NCBI GenBank assembly: GCA_044868295.1
Contig: JBIOWF010000046.1
Span: forward strand, 1 to 11,194
Source: JBIOWF01 sp044868295
GTDB taxonomy: Bacteria; Actinomycetota; Actinomycetes; Streptosporangiales; Streptosporangiaceae
Direction: 5' to 3'
Length of the DNA stretch: 11,194 nucleotides
The position numbers and the translations under genes were made by a program. The notes beneath the pieces were generated by a model. That model was not told the DNA's origin. It searched no databases and was given only the letters and a program-made list of their open reading frames with translations. Positions 6,101 to 11,194 of this stretch are shown here, in pieces. Within the stretch, counting starts at the first letter, position 1; the number at the start of each line of letters is the position of its first letter.

Positions 6101-7734
6101 ACGCAGATGGCGTAGACGCCCGCGGTCGGGCCGAGCTGCAGCACCTGCGGCATGCCGGGCAGGCCGCGCAGCACCCGCGCGCCGTCCAGGACCACCAGGA
6201 TGTTGTACGGCAGGGTGCTCGCGTACCCCTGCGGGGCGTCGCTGAAGCCGATGTCCGACTTGCTGGCCCGGCGTTCGTTGATCTTGTTGACGATCTCGGC
6301 GACCCGGCGGGCGGCTGACTCCTGGTCGCCGCCGACGAGCGCGACGCAGTCCTCGCCGTCGTGCGGCGCGCAGTGCGGCAGCCACCGCACCCAGCTCCAG
6401 CTGTCGGCCGCCTCCTGGTCGGCGGAGAGCACCACGATGGCCAGGTCGCGCGGGCTGTGCAGCGACGCGGCCTGGGCCACCAGCCAGCGGGCCAGTGCCC
6501 TGGAGGCGGGCCGCGCACCGGTGACACCCACGACGCCGAGCTGCGGGAGCGCGAGCGTGACCGGCACCGCGTGCGACATCGGCACTTCTGGGACGTCCTT
6601 GCGGTCCCCCAGGCCGCGCTCGACGACGAGCTCGATGTTGGCCGGCTGGTCGGCGAGCCCGACCCGTAGGTGAAGAGTGTCGATGTCGTGGATGCGCCGC
6701 TCCCACAGCCTGCGGCGCGGGCCCGTCGCGGTGAGCAGCACCTCGGCCGGATCGGGGAACTCCGCCCGGCGCTCCGCCTGGTCGAGCCGCTTGAGCTGGT
6801 CCAGCTCCTCGGCGAAGGCGGCCTTCTTCTGGCGGTACTCCTTGAGCGCCTGCTTGTGCCGCTTCTTGCCGTACCGCCGGTCGCTCCACCACTGCCCCAG
6901 CATCGACAGCGGCGTCAGCAGGGCCATGAGCAGGAACAACGCGTTATGGAAGACGATGGCCATGACCACGCCGCCGACCCCGAAGATCATTGTGGACAGC
7001 AGTTGCAGCCGGTGGTGATCGGGCCGCGTCGGCTCCACGGGGACCTCGATCCGCCGGGTCCGCGCCGGGCCGACCAGCCGCGGCGGCCGGTTGTAGGCCA
7101 GCCCGCCGTCGCCCATCGGCGTCAGGTGGGCGTCGGGGCGCTCAGGGATGCGCAGGGTGAAGACGGAGGCGCCCCCCTTCAGCACCCCTCCGTCCGGCCA
7201 CGGGCGCGCCTCGGTGAGAGGCTCCCCGTCCAGGGTCAGTACGGCTCCCGCGACGGGCTCGACGACGGTTTCGCCCGCCGACACCTGGACGTTCGCCGCC
7301 GTGTGGGGGAGCAGCGGATCCTCCACCGCGATCATGCCGGACCGGCCGAGGCTCGCCGTACCGAATCCGAGCCGGTGCACCGAACCGGCGGACGGCCCGC
7401 TGGAGACCCTGACCTCGACGATCCCGGCGGGTTCGCTGCGCCAGGTAGCCGGGGCGGCTGAGGAGTCGAGCGTGACGACGTCCCCGTCGCGCAGCGCCTC
7501 GCCCGCCGGGGCGCCCGGATCGAGCCGCTGTCCGTTCGCCCAGAGGTCCAAACGGGCGGGCACGCGCGCGTCTCCCCACAGCGGATGCTGCACCACCTCC
7601 GCCAGGCGTTGCCCCCGAACGGTCAGCGTCTGCGCGAGCGCTTCGGCCAGCCCGCCCACGGTGGTCCGGTCGTCGCCGCTGGCGACCACGTCCCTTGGCC
7701 CGTCTCCGGTGAGCGCCGTGAGAGCGATGCGCAA
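3046..7734 (-). CDS. eccC: EccC/EssC-like type VII secretion ATPase (FtsK/SpoIIIE family), 1562 aa
   Basis: This is a membrane-anchored motor of the type that drives export of WXG100-type substrates. Residues 1-90 look like a beta-grasp (ubiquitin-like) domain and about 98-200 like an FHA domain with a weak phosphopeptide motif. Two membrane segments lie at about 243-261 and 264-280, followed by a basic coiled segment. About 360-600 resembles a degenerate ATPase-like module (VTGARPAS near 404-411). ATPase 1 has canonical Walker A GTTGAGKS (672-679) and Walker B LVLIIDEF (about 868-875). ATPase 2 has GASRTGRS (1093-1100) and ATPase 3 GPPKTGRS (1386-1393), both with Arg for the Walker Lys. Residues 766-862 are a Gln/Ser/Pro/His-rich insertion in ATPase 1 with decapeptide repeats. 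The start is a TTG at 7732-7734 with AGGAG five bases upstream. Length is typical of an unsplit EccC/EssC plus the insertion. The WXG100-like gene upstream supports the call. The exact system type cannot be assigned without eccB/D/E partners. Confidence 0.9.
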   Translation of the reverse strand: MRIALTALTGDGPRDVVASGDDRTTVGGLAEALAQTLTVRGQRLAEVVQHPLWGDARVPARLDLWANGQRLDPGAPAGEALRDGDVVTLDSSAAPATWRSEPAGIVEVRVSSGPSAGSVHRLGFGTASLGRSGMIAVEDPLLPHTAANVQVSAGETVVEPVAGAVLTLDGEPLTEARPWPDGGVLKGGASVFTLRIPERPDAHLTPMGDGGLAYNRPPRLVGPARTRRIEVPVEPTRPDHHRLQLLSTMIFGVGGVVMAIVFHNALFLLMALLTPLSMLGQWWSDRRYGKKRHKQALKEYRQKKAAFAEELDQLKRLDQAERRAEFPDPAEVLLTATGPRRRLWERRIHDIDTLHLRVGLADQPANIELVVERGLGDRKDVPEVPMSHAVPVTLALPQLGVVGVTGARPASRALARWLVAQAASLHSPRDLAIVVLSADQEAADSWSWVRWLPHCAPHDGEDCVALVGGDQESAARRVAEIVNKINERRASKSDIGFSDAPQGYASTLPYNILVVLDGARVLRGLPGMPQVLQLGPTAGVYAICVDDDQRLLPEECAAVAVCDFERPWLVRLRGGGLDLEQDVVGDQVTPAWCDRTARAIAAVRDVSREDSDSAIPSSARLLELLGMPDPRPEQIQAFWARGRTTKVPIGLGADGPFSVDLRLDGPHGLVAGTTGAGKSELLQSLIASLAVANRPDEMTFVLIDYKGGSAFKDCAKLPHTVGMVSDLDGHLTERALESLAAELKRREHLLLAADAKDIEDYNDLRDLAQASSAQAPRSQASNGQAPRSQASSAQAPRSQASSAQMSRAHEPHSPTPRSRHPYARPSVPDAPSGGAQPPTLGAHGSAHHEGDHPPRADQGAVLEPMPRLVLIIDEFAAMVQELPDFVVGLVDIARRGRSLGVHLILATQRPGGVVTPDIAANTNLRISLRVTSGAESSDVINSPNAASISKSTPGRCYVRSGASSLHAVQSARIGGRRPGTGPAKVEPIVVTPIGWPKLGLPFPVRAADDGDDGAMVTDLAVLVDTIGRAAAAMGIEQQHSPWLPPLPETLTLSSLPVKDWTRLPFGLADIPSQQERAAECYDLAAGGHLLISGASRTGRSTVLRAIAGAAGLHADPRDLHLYAVDCGNNALLPLVGLPHTGAVIGRDSPDRLSRLTDRLLDEISRRQQSLAAQGFADVAEQRAASPGQALPYLLVLFDRWEGFMAAFESYDNGTLVDKWLQVLQEGAGAGVKVVMTGDRSTLIGRISTQFDDRIVLKLTDPIDYSYVGIKAKDIPEHFPAGRGFRAATGLREVQVALLAPDPAGTAQVAALHEISRTAKARSGEIPRSSRPFRVDALPSVIDLGEAVSPADEAPPADAVVFGVGGDTLGLRYFRAEEHGPGIVVAGPPKTGRSTALCTMLTWLLDHAYEAVLITPRRSPLRDFAGRPGVRGSFTAESTVEEIKQVVGGGRHALMIDDLELLGSDTELAEWITEYVGELRDTGSLVIGAGSADDLDSMYRGPVVAMKKSRNGLLLRPSSPGQGDLLGVRLPRSVASGTGPTGRGLLVLAGAWEQVQVAQPPSP
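5321..5436 (-). repeat. 30-bp tandem repeat inside eccC (about 3.8 copies)
   Basis: Copies start at 5321, 5351, 5381 and 5411; the plus-strand unit begins GCCTGGGCGCTTGAGGCCTG. The first two are nearly identical, the third has several changes, and the fourth keeps about 25 bases. Because 30 is divisible by 3, the array adds decapeptides (QAPRSQASSA type, residues about 768-805) without breaking the frame. It lies between Walker A and Walker B of the first ATPase module. Near-identity of neighbouring copies suggests recent slippage, so copy number may vary between strains. Confidence 0.9.
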
Positions 7735-7899
7735 TGTATCTCCTGGCGTTTCGTGGTTCTTCTGATGTTTCCTGCGACGGCGACCGAGCGACTGAGAGGC
7801 CGGCGATGACGGCGACCCCCGGCGAACTCCTGACCATCGTCATCGTCTCTTGGCGCCATCGCTGCATGTCCCCAGTCGCTTCGTGTGTCCCAGAGTCGA
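7735..7899 (-). other. Spacer between the WXG100-like gene and eccC
   Basis: These 165 bases contain no gene I can support. Only the ribosome binding site of eccC (AGGAG, five bases before the TTG) is recognisable near the left end. I see no clear terminator hairpin, so read-through from the WXG100-like gene into eccC is plausible. A separate eccC promoter cannot be excluded. Confidence 0.4.
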
Positions 7900-8208
7900 T
7901 CAGCGTCCGAGCTCCGCGTGCCAGAGCTTGGCCTCGGCGGGGGAGCACTTGTCGGGCGTGCGGGCGATCATGGCGACCAGATCGTCGTCGAGGCTGTTCA
8001 GCGCGCTGTTGTAGGCGTTGCACTGGCCGGTGAGACGGGTGTCCCACTCTTTGGCGGTGGCGCTTGCCCACACCTTTCCGCCGGCCATGTTGCTTGTGGG
8101 GTTGTCCATCTTCTTGTTGAGTTCGTTCTGAATCCGCTGAACTTGGGTTAGAAGCTGGGTTAGATAGGTGTGCAGGGGGTTTGTCACTTCCGCCACATGG
8201 GTAAGCAT
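7900..8208 (-). CDS. WXG100-like (ESAT-6-type) small helical protein, 102 aa
   Basis: The length and predicted helix-turn-helix hairpin fit WXG100-type proteins, which are exported as dimers by EccC-driven systems or act as partners of longer substrates. A long amphipathic N-terminal helix (about 10-33) is followed by a turn with KVWASATAKEWDTRL (45-59). The W47 position matches the usual W-x-G bend, but Gly is replaced by Ser. A second helix covers about 62-82. Two Cys, C63 and C88, are unusual in a small protein of this type and could form a disulfide after export. I see no clear C-terminal Y-x-x-x-D/E signal. ATG 8208 was chosen because it gives the family length; upstream starts at 8262 (ATG) and 8295 (TTG) lack ribosome sites, and the site before 8208 (AAGTGG) is weak. 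Base composition is AT-richer than its neighbours. EccC follows after a 165-base gap and is probably its motor. Confidence 0.65.
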   Translation of the reverse strand: MLTHVAEVTNPLHTYLTQLLTQVQRIQNELNKKMDNPTSNMAGGKVWASATAKEWDTRLTGQCNAYNSALNSLDDDLVAMIARTPDKCSPAEAKLWHAELGR

Positions 8209-8428
8209 AGCCACTTCACTTCGCGACCGACATACAGTTGCGAAGTTTGTCTGCTTTGTCATGTTAGGCATTGAGTTAATGGTGATTATGCTCAAAATTC
8301 GTGAGACCCCATGGACCTGGGAAAACTCTTGCTAGAGCAGTTACTTCGCAGCCCGGTGTGACCAACGATGATTTATCTCGCTATTGTCGTATTTCGTCAC
8401 CAGCGTCCTCAACTTTGGAGTCCCGCTG
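8209..8428. promoter_or_regulatory. Divergent control region with three ACTTCGC motifs
   Basis: This 220-base, relatively AT-rich region separates the minus-strand WXG100-like/eccC unit from the plus-strand Tad operon, so it should hold promoters for both. ACTTCGC occurs at 8218-8224 and 8343-8349, and inverted as GCGAAGT at 8240-8246. The first and the inverted copy form a 7-bp inverted repeat with a 15-base spacer just upstream of ATG 8208. Such clustering suggests binding sites for one regulator of both units. The motifs are seen directly; the regulator and its role are inference. Confidence 0.45.
8358..8387 (+). promoter_or_regulatory. Candidate promoter of the Tad operon
   Basis: GTGACC (8358-8363) and TATTGT (8382-8387) each match four of six consensus positions of a housekeeping-type promoter and are 18 bases apart. 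The start of transcription would fall near 8394, about 35 bases before ATG 8429. One ACTTCGC motif (8343-8349) lies immediately upstream. The match is weak and was found by eye. Confidence 0.3.
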
Positions 8429-9349
8429 ATGAGGGTCACCGAACAGCCGCCCTTTCGCAGTCCAGAGGCGCAGCGGCTGGCTGATCAATCGCCGTCCAAG
8501 CCGGGCGCCCAGCCGCGCAAGCTGCCCGTCTCGCCCAGGGAACGCAAACCGGCGCTCGCCGCGCTCGCCGTACTGCTGATCATCGGTGGTGCGATGCTGA
8601 CCGTCACGCTGGTCCTGCGCAGCGGAGACCGGGTGTCGGCGATCCAGATCAGCCAGCGTGTGGGCGCGGGCCAGCCGATCCCCCTCTCTGCGCTCAAAGA
8701 AGTGCAGATCGCGGAGGACGGGCCGGCCTTCGTGTACTGGTCGGCCGCGCAGAACATGACCTCCTACTACGCCGCCGTCGACCTCGTGCCCGGCACCCTC
8801 CTGAACCAGAACATGATCGCGGACTCCTCCGCCGAACTGGTTCCAGGGAAGGCCGTCGTCGGCCTCTCGCTCAAGTCGGGACAGGTGCCACCGAACCTGC
8901 AGGCCGGGCAGCGGGTCCAAGTGATCTACGTACCTGGAGAGGACGGCGAGGGCCAGCCCAAGGTCCTCTCGCAGAGCGCCCTGGTCGACTCCGTGGGCGG
9001 CTCGCAGCGCACGGCCGGGAACGGCAATCTCTCGGTGGCCGTCGTCGTCGACGACGGGACGTCCCCGCTGATCGCGGCATACGCCTCCGCCGGCCGGATC
9101 GCTCTCGCGTACCTGCCGGGCGCCGGGCCTTCGGCTTCGGAAAAACCGGCCGAGACCCCGTCCCCGGAAGCCACGGCCAGTCCCTCCGCCCAGCCGACCG
9201 CCACGGCCAGGAAGAAGGAGACCCCGCCGCCGACGCAGCCTTCCTCGTTCGATGAGCCGCCCACGAAGCCCACCACCCGGCCGGCCACGCCCAAGCCCAC
9301 TCCCAAACCGACCGACAGCGACGGCACACTCCTGCCTGGCGAGGGATGA
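8429..9349 (+). CDS. SAF-domain protein, CpaB/RcpC-like Tad pilus/secretion component, 306 aa
   Basis: CpaB/RcpC proteins sit in the cell envelope as part of Tad/Flp assembly machines; the exact role is poorly defined. Residues 1-40 are cytoplasmic and Pro/Arg-rich, followed by one membrane segment (PALAALAVLLIIGGAMLTVT, 41-60, continuing to about 63). A SAF domain covers about 67-131 (ISQRVGAGQPIPLSALK, then VDLVPGTLLNQNMI), and the RcpC/CpaB region about 135-231 (GKAVVGLSLKSGQVPPNL, AGQRVQVIYVPG). From about 235 to the end is a disordered Pro/Thr/Ser/Lys tail with PTPKP-type repeats, suited to crossing or binding the wall; that is inference. ATG 8429 has GGAG eight bases upstream; the frame is open back to 8384 but without a better site. 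The next gene starts one base after the stop. It is the first gene of the tad unit, divergent from the EccC unit. Confidence 0.8.
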   Translation: MRVTEQPPFRSPEAQRLADQSPSKPGAQPRKLPVSPRERKPALAALAVLLIIGGAMLTVTLVLRSGDRVSAIQISQRVGAGQPIPLSALKEVQIAEDGPAFVYWSAAQNMTSYYAAVDLVPGTLLNQNMIADSSAELVPGKAVVGLSLKSGQVPPNLQAGQRVQVIYVPGEDGEGQPKVLSQSALVDSVGGSQRTAGNGNLSVAVVVDDGTSPLIAAYASAGRIALAYLPGAGPSASEKPAETPSPEATASPSAQPTATARKKETPPPTQPSSFDEPPTKPTTRPATPKPTPKPTDSDGTLLPGEG

Positions 9350-9350
9350 C

Positions 9351-10145
9351 ATGGCGCTGATCGCGCTCGCCGCCGACAAGGGGGCGCCGGGCGTAACCAC
9401 CGCGGCCACGGCTCTCGGGGCCGTGTGGCCGGGCGCCGTGCTCGTCGCCGAGTGCGACACCGCCGGCGGCGACCTCGCCTACCGGCTGCCCGCGGAGGGC
9501 GGCGGCGGGCTGAACCCCGCCCGTGGCCTGCTCAGCCTGGGGGCCACCGCCCGCCGCGGCCTGCAACCTCAGCAGATCCAGGAGCACACCCAGCACCTGG
9601 TCGGCGGCTTGGAGGTGCTCGTGGGCATCAACGGCGCGGAACAGGCGGCCGGCCTCACCTGGCTCTGGGAACCACTCGGTCAGGCGCTCAACGCCATGCC
9701 GATGGACGTGCTCGCCGACTGTGGCCGCATCGGCTCGAACCCGGAGATCACCGACCTGCTCGTGCAGGCCGGCATGGTGGTCCTGCTCGCGCGCCCGACC
9801 CTGGAGCAGGTCGCCCACCTCCGGGAACGCGTCGTGACGTTGGGCCGGGCGCTGGCCGAGCGCAGCCGCAGGCCGCCGGAGATCGGCGTCGTCATGGTCG
9901 CCGAGCAGCGTGAGTACGGCAGGGCGCTCTCCGAGGTCCGGCGGGTGATGCAGTCGGCCGGGCTGCCCGACGTCGTCCTCGGCGGGCTGGCGTACGACAC
10001 CAAGGGCGCGGACCTGCTGCGCGGAGAATGGGGCGGCCGCCTGGACCGCACGCTCCTCATCCGCTCCGCACGCCAGGTGGCGGCCACTCTCGCCGCACGG
10101 GTGTCCCGCCCACCCACGGTCACGACTCCGGAGACCGCGAGATGA
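9351..10145 (+). CDS. TadZ/CpaE-like ParA/MinD-family protein, 264 aa
   Basis: TadZ/CpaE proteins belong to the ParA/MinD fold and place the Tad machine in the cell. The N-terminus MALIALAADKGAPGVTTAAT keeps the signature Lys (K10) of the deviant Walker A but has Gly-Val where Gly-Lys is standard, so ATP binding may be weak or absent; TadZ-type proteins often have atypical P-loops. An AECDTAGGDL segment (33-42) matches the switch region with its Asp, and DVLADCGR matches the Walker B strand. GLPDVVLGGLAYDTKGADLLRG near the C-terminus (split: GLPDVVLGGL, AYDTKGADLL) fits the family. The start ATG lies one base after the cpaB-like stop, with GAGGG upstream, so translation is likely coupled. The stop overlaps an ATG (ATGA, 10142-10145) that opens the repeat-built frame downstream, and the last 11 codons lie within the first 42-bp repeat. 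Confidence 0.8.
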   Translation: MALIALAADKGAPGVTTAATALGAVWPGAVLVAECDTAGGDLAYRLPAEGGGGLNPARGLLSLGATARRGLQPQQIQEHTQHLVGGLEVLVGINGAEQAAGLTWLWEPLGQALNAMPMDVLADCGRIGSNPEITDLLVQAGMVVLLARPTLEQVAHLRERVVTLGRALAERSRRPPEIGVVMVAEQREYGRALSEVRRVMQSAGLPDVVLGGLAYDTKGADLLRGEWGGRLDRTLLIRSARQVAATLAARVSRPPTVTTPETAR

Positions 10146-10279
10146 CCAAGCCCGTTCACGGTCACGGCTTCGAGGACCGAGAGATGATCCGGGTCGCTCA
10201 TGGCCACGGTCCGGGAGATGGCGAGATGACCCCGCCCAGTTATGGCGACGGCCTCGGAGACCGCGAGATGACCTGGGCT
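10112..10279 (+). repeat. 42-bp tandem repeat, four copies, across the end of the tadZ-like gene
   Basis: Copies lie at 10112-10153, 10154-10195, 10196-10237 and 10238-10279. Each contains a variant of CACGGTCACG followed by a GAGATGA(C/T)C core. The first copy contains the stop of the tadZ-like gene, so the array appears to be a multiplied gene end. The unit is divisible by three, and every copy carries an ATG in the same frame (10142, 10184, 10226, 10268). The copies are diverged at several positions, so it is not a very recent array. Confidence 0.85.
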
Positions 10280-10366
10280 GAGCGCTCTGGACACGAGATC
10301 TTCGGCATGCGCCTCCCGGGAAGGGCTGGGGGCAGGGTCGGGAGAAGGGCGGTGGCGGGCCGGTGA
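10142..10366 (+). CDS. Possible 74-aa repeat-built protein between tadZ-like and tadA genes
   Basis: The frame starts with an ATGA overlap on the tadZ-like stop and ends with a GTGA overlap on the tadA start, so ribosomes could pass from one gene to the next through it. The protein has 14-residue repeats (HGHGFEDREMI, HGHGPGDGEMT, YGDGLGDREMT) rich in His, Gly, Asp and Glu, then a Gly/Arg-rich tail. I know no family for it. The His/acidic repeats could bind metal, but the sequence looks like a by-product of the 42-bp repeats. Its main role may be to keep tadA translationally coupled. Whether a stable protein is made is uncertain. Confidence 0.35.
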   Translation: MTKPVHGHGFEDREMIRVAHGHGPGDGEMTPPSYGDGLGDREMTWAERSGHEIFGMRLPGRAGGRVGRRAVAGR

Positions 10367-11194
10367 GCATCGATCATTCGCTGGTGAAGCGGTTCCGGCA
10401 GGAGGTCGGCGACCGGCTGGCTCACCAGCGGCGGCTGGACCAGGCCGGCGGTGTGCCCGCGATGACCGGGGAGGACGAGCGGCAGTTCGCCCGCGCGCTG
10501 ATCGCCCAAGTGCTGGAGGAGCACGCGCGCAGCGAGATCGGCATCGGCCGCACGCCGCCGACCGCCGATGAGGAGGAGGCGCTCGCCGGAGGCATTCACG
10601 CGGCGCTGTTCGGCGTGGGCCGGCTCCAGCCGCTGCTGGACGACACCGAGATCGAGAACATCGACGTGAACGGTGCCGACCGGGTATTCGTCAGCTACGC
10701 GGACGGCCGGGAGTTGATGGCCGACCCGGTCGCCGACAGCGATGAGGAGCTGGTCGAGCTCATCCAGATTCTCGCGGCCTATTCGGGGTTGTCGTCGCGC
10801 CCGTTCGACACCGCCAACCCGCAGCTCGACCTGCGCCTGCCGGACGGCTCGCGGTTGTCCGCCGTCATGGACGTGACGGTACGGCCGGCGCTGTCGATCC
10901 GCCGCGCCCGGCTCGGCAAGGTCTTTCTCAGCGACCTGGTCGGCAACGGGACCGTCAGCCGCCAGATCGGCAAGTTCCTGTCCGCGGCTGTGGGGGCGCG
11001 GAAGAACATCATGATCGCGGGGTCCACGAACGCGGGGAAGACGACGTTGTTGCGGGCGTTGGCCAACGAGATCCCGGTGCATGAGCGGCTGATCACGGTG
11101 GAGCGGGCGTTGGAGCTGGGTCTTGACCAGTTTCCGGAGTTGCATCCCAATGTGGTGGCGTTCGAGCACCGGTTGCCGAACTCCGAGGGCCAGG
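10363..11194 (+). CDS. tadA: TadA/CpaF-type secretion ATPase, cut by the window end
   Basis: TadA/CpaF is the hexameric ATPase that powers Tad/Flp pilus assembly or related secretion from the cytoplasmic face of the membrane. The visible 277 residues include the N-terminal domain (GVGRLQPLLDDTEIENIDVN, about 84-103; FDTANPQLDLRLPDGSRLSA, about 148-167; LSIRRAR), Walker A GSTNAGKTT (220-228), and the following acidic segment LITVERALELGLD (243-255), which matches the Asp-box position with an altered first acidic residue. The C-terminal part, including Walker B and the His box, lies beyond the window. GTG 10363 is the only usable start: an in-frame stop lies at 10279-10281 and no ATG, GTG or TTG occurs between. 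GGGAGAAGGG lies about 13 bases upstream, rather far, which fits coupling through the GTGA overlap. Genes for TadB/TadC membrane proteins would be expected further right. Confidence 0.88.
   Translation, partial: MSIDHSLVKRFRQEVGDRLAHQRRLDQAGGVPAMTGEDERQFARALIAQVLEEHARSEIGIGRTPPTADEEEALAGGIHAALFGVGRLQPLLDDTEIENIDVNGADRVFVSYADGRELMADPVADSDEELVELIQILAAYSGLSSRPFDTANPQLDLRLPDGSRLSAVMDVTVRPALSIRRARLGKVFLSDLVGNGTVSRQIGKFLSAAVGARKNIMIAGSTNAGKTTLLRALANEIPVHERLITVERALELGLDQFPELHPNVVAFEHRLPNSEGQ

Noticed and set aside
8381..9460. Minus-strand open frame of 359 codons opposite the cpaB-like gene
   Set aside because: It is an antisense shadow, rich in Gly/Arg, with no recognisable motif. The plus strand encodes a membrane-anchored SAF protein with a good ribosome site.
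10112..10279. 42-bp repeats considered as a CRISPR array
   Set aside because: There are no unique spacers: the units are directly adjacent, in frame, and diverged along their full length. No cas gene is present.
8871..10370. Minus-strand open frame of 499 codons opposite the tadZ-like gene and repeats
   Set aside because: No domain, Arg/Pro/Ser-rich, and it spans parts of two convincing plus-strand genes. Its repeats merely mirror the 42-bp array.
10240..11169. Minus-strand open frame of 309 codons opposite tadA
   Set aside because: The plus strand has clear TadA motifs including Walker A. The antisense product has no family features.

Overview
The window is GC-rich DNA with strong third-position GC bias, GTG/TTG starts alongside ATG, and a large EccC-type ATPase next to a Tad/Flp operon. 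This fits a filamentous actinomycete. The gene families suggest Streptosporangiales or a relative, but that is inference; nothing here fixes the genus. No rRNA, tRNA, CRISPR array or recognisable transposase was seen.

Left part (1-3045). Positions 1-686 hold no gene I can support. At 687-770 on the minus strand is a relic of the last 27 codons and stop of an eccC gene, 71/84 bases identical to the end of the intact eccC in the same window. It is followed on the plus strand by a chimeric gene (823-2178): the first half of an HFCD-type flavoprotein fused in frame to the TPR part of a helix-turn-helix regulator, with the flavoprotein C-terminus and the HTH both missing. After a clear terminator come two translationally coupled small genes of unknown function (2297-2740, 2737-2970). 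A hairpin at 2997-3012 separates them from the convergent eccC.

Middle part (3046-8208, minus strand). A 102-residue WXG100-like protein (8208-7900) precedes a 1562-residue EccC/EssC-like ATPase (7734-3046). The ATPase has a beta-grasp-like start, an FHA-like domain, two membrane segments, a degenerate ATPase-like module and three ATPase modules. Only the first has a canonical Walker A, and that module is interrupted by a Pro/Ser/Gln-rich insertion carrying a 30-bp tandem repeat. No eccB, eccD, eccE or mycosin gene lies in the window.

Right part (8209-11194). A divergent control region of about 220 bp leads on the plus strand to a Tad/Flp operon: a CpaB/RcpC-like SAF protein, a TadZ/CpaE-like ParA-family protein, and a TadA/CpaF ATPase cut by the window end. 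Between tadZ and tadA four 42-bp tandem repeats create a 74-codon reading frame coupled at both ends.

The right two-thirds reads as a cell-envelope secretion locus with a type VII-like module back to back with a Tad module. The left third looks like a rearranged accessory segment lodged against the 3' end of eccC.
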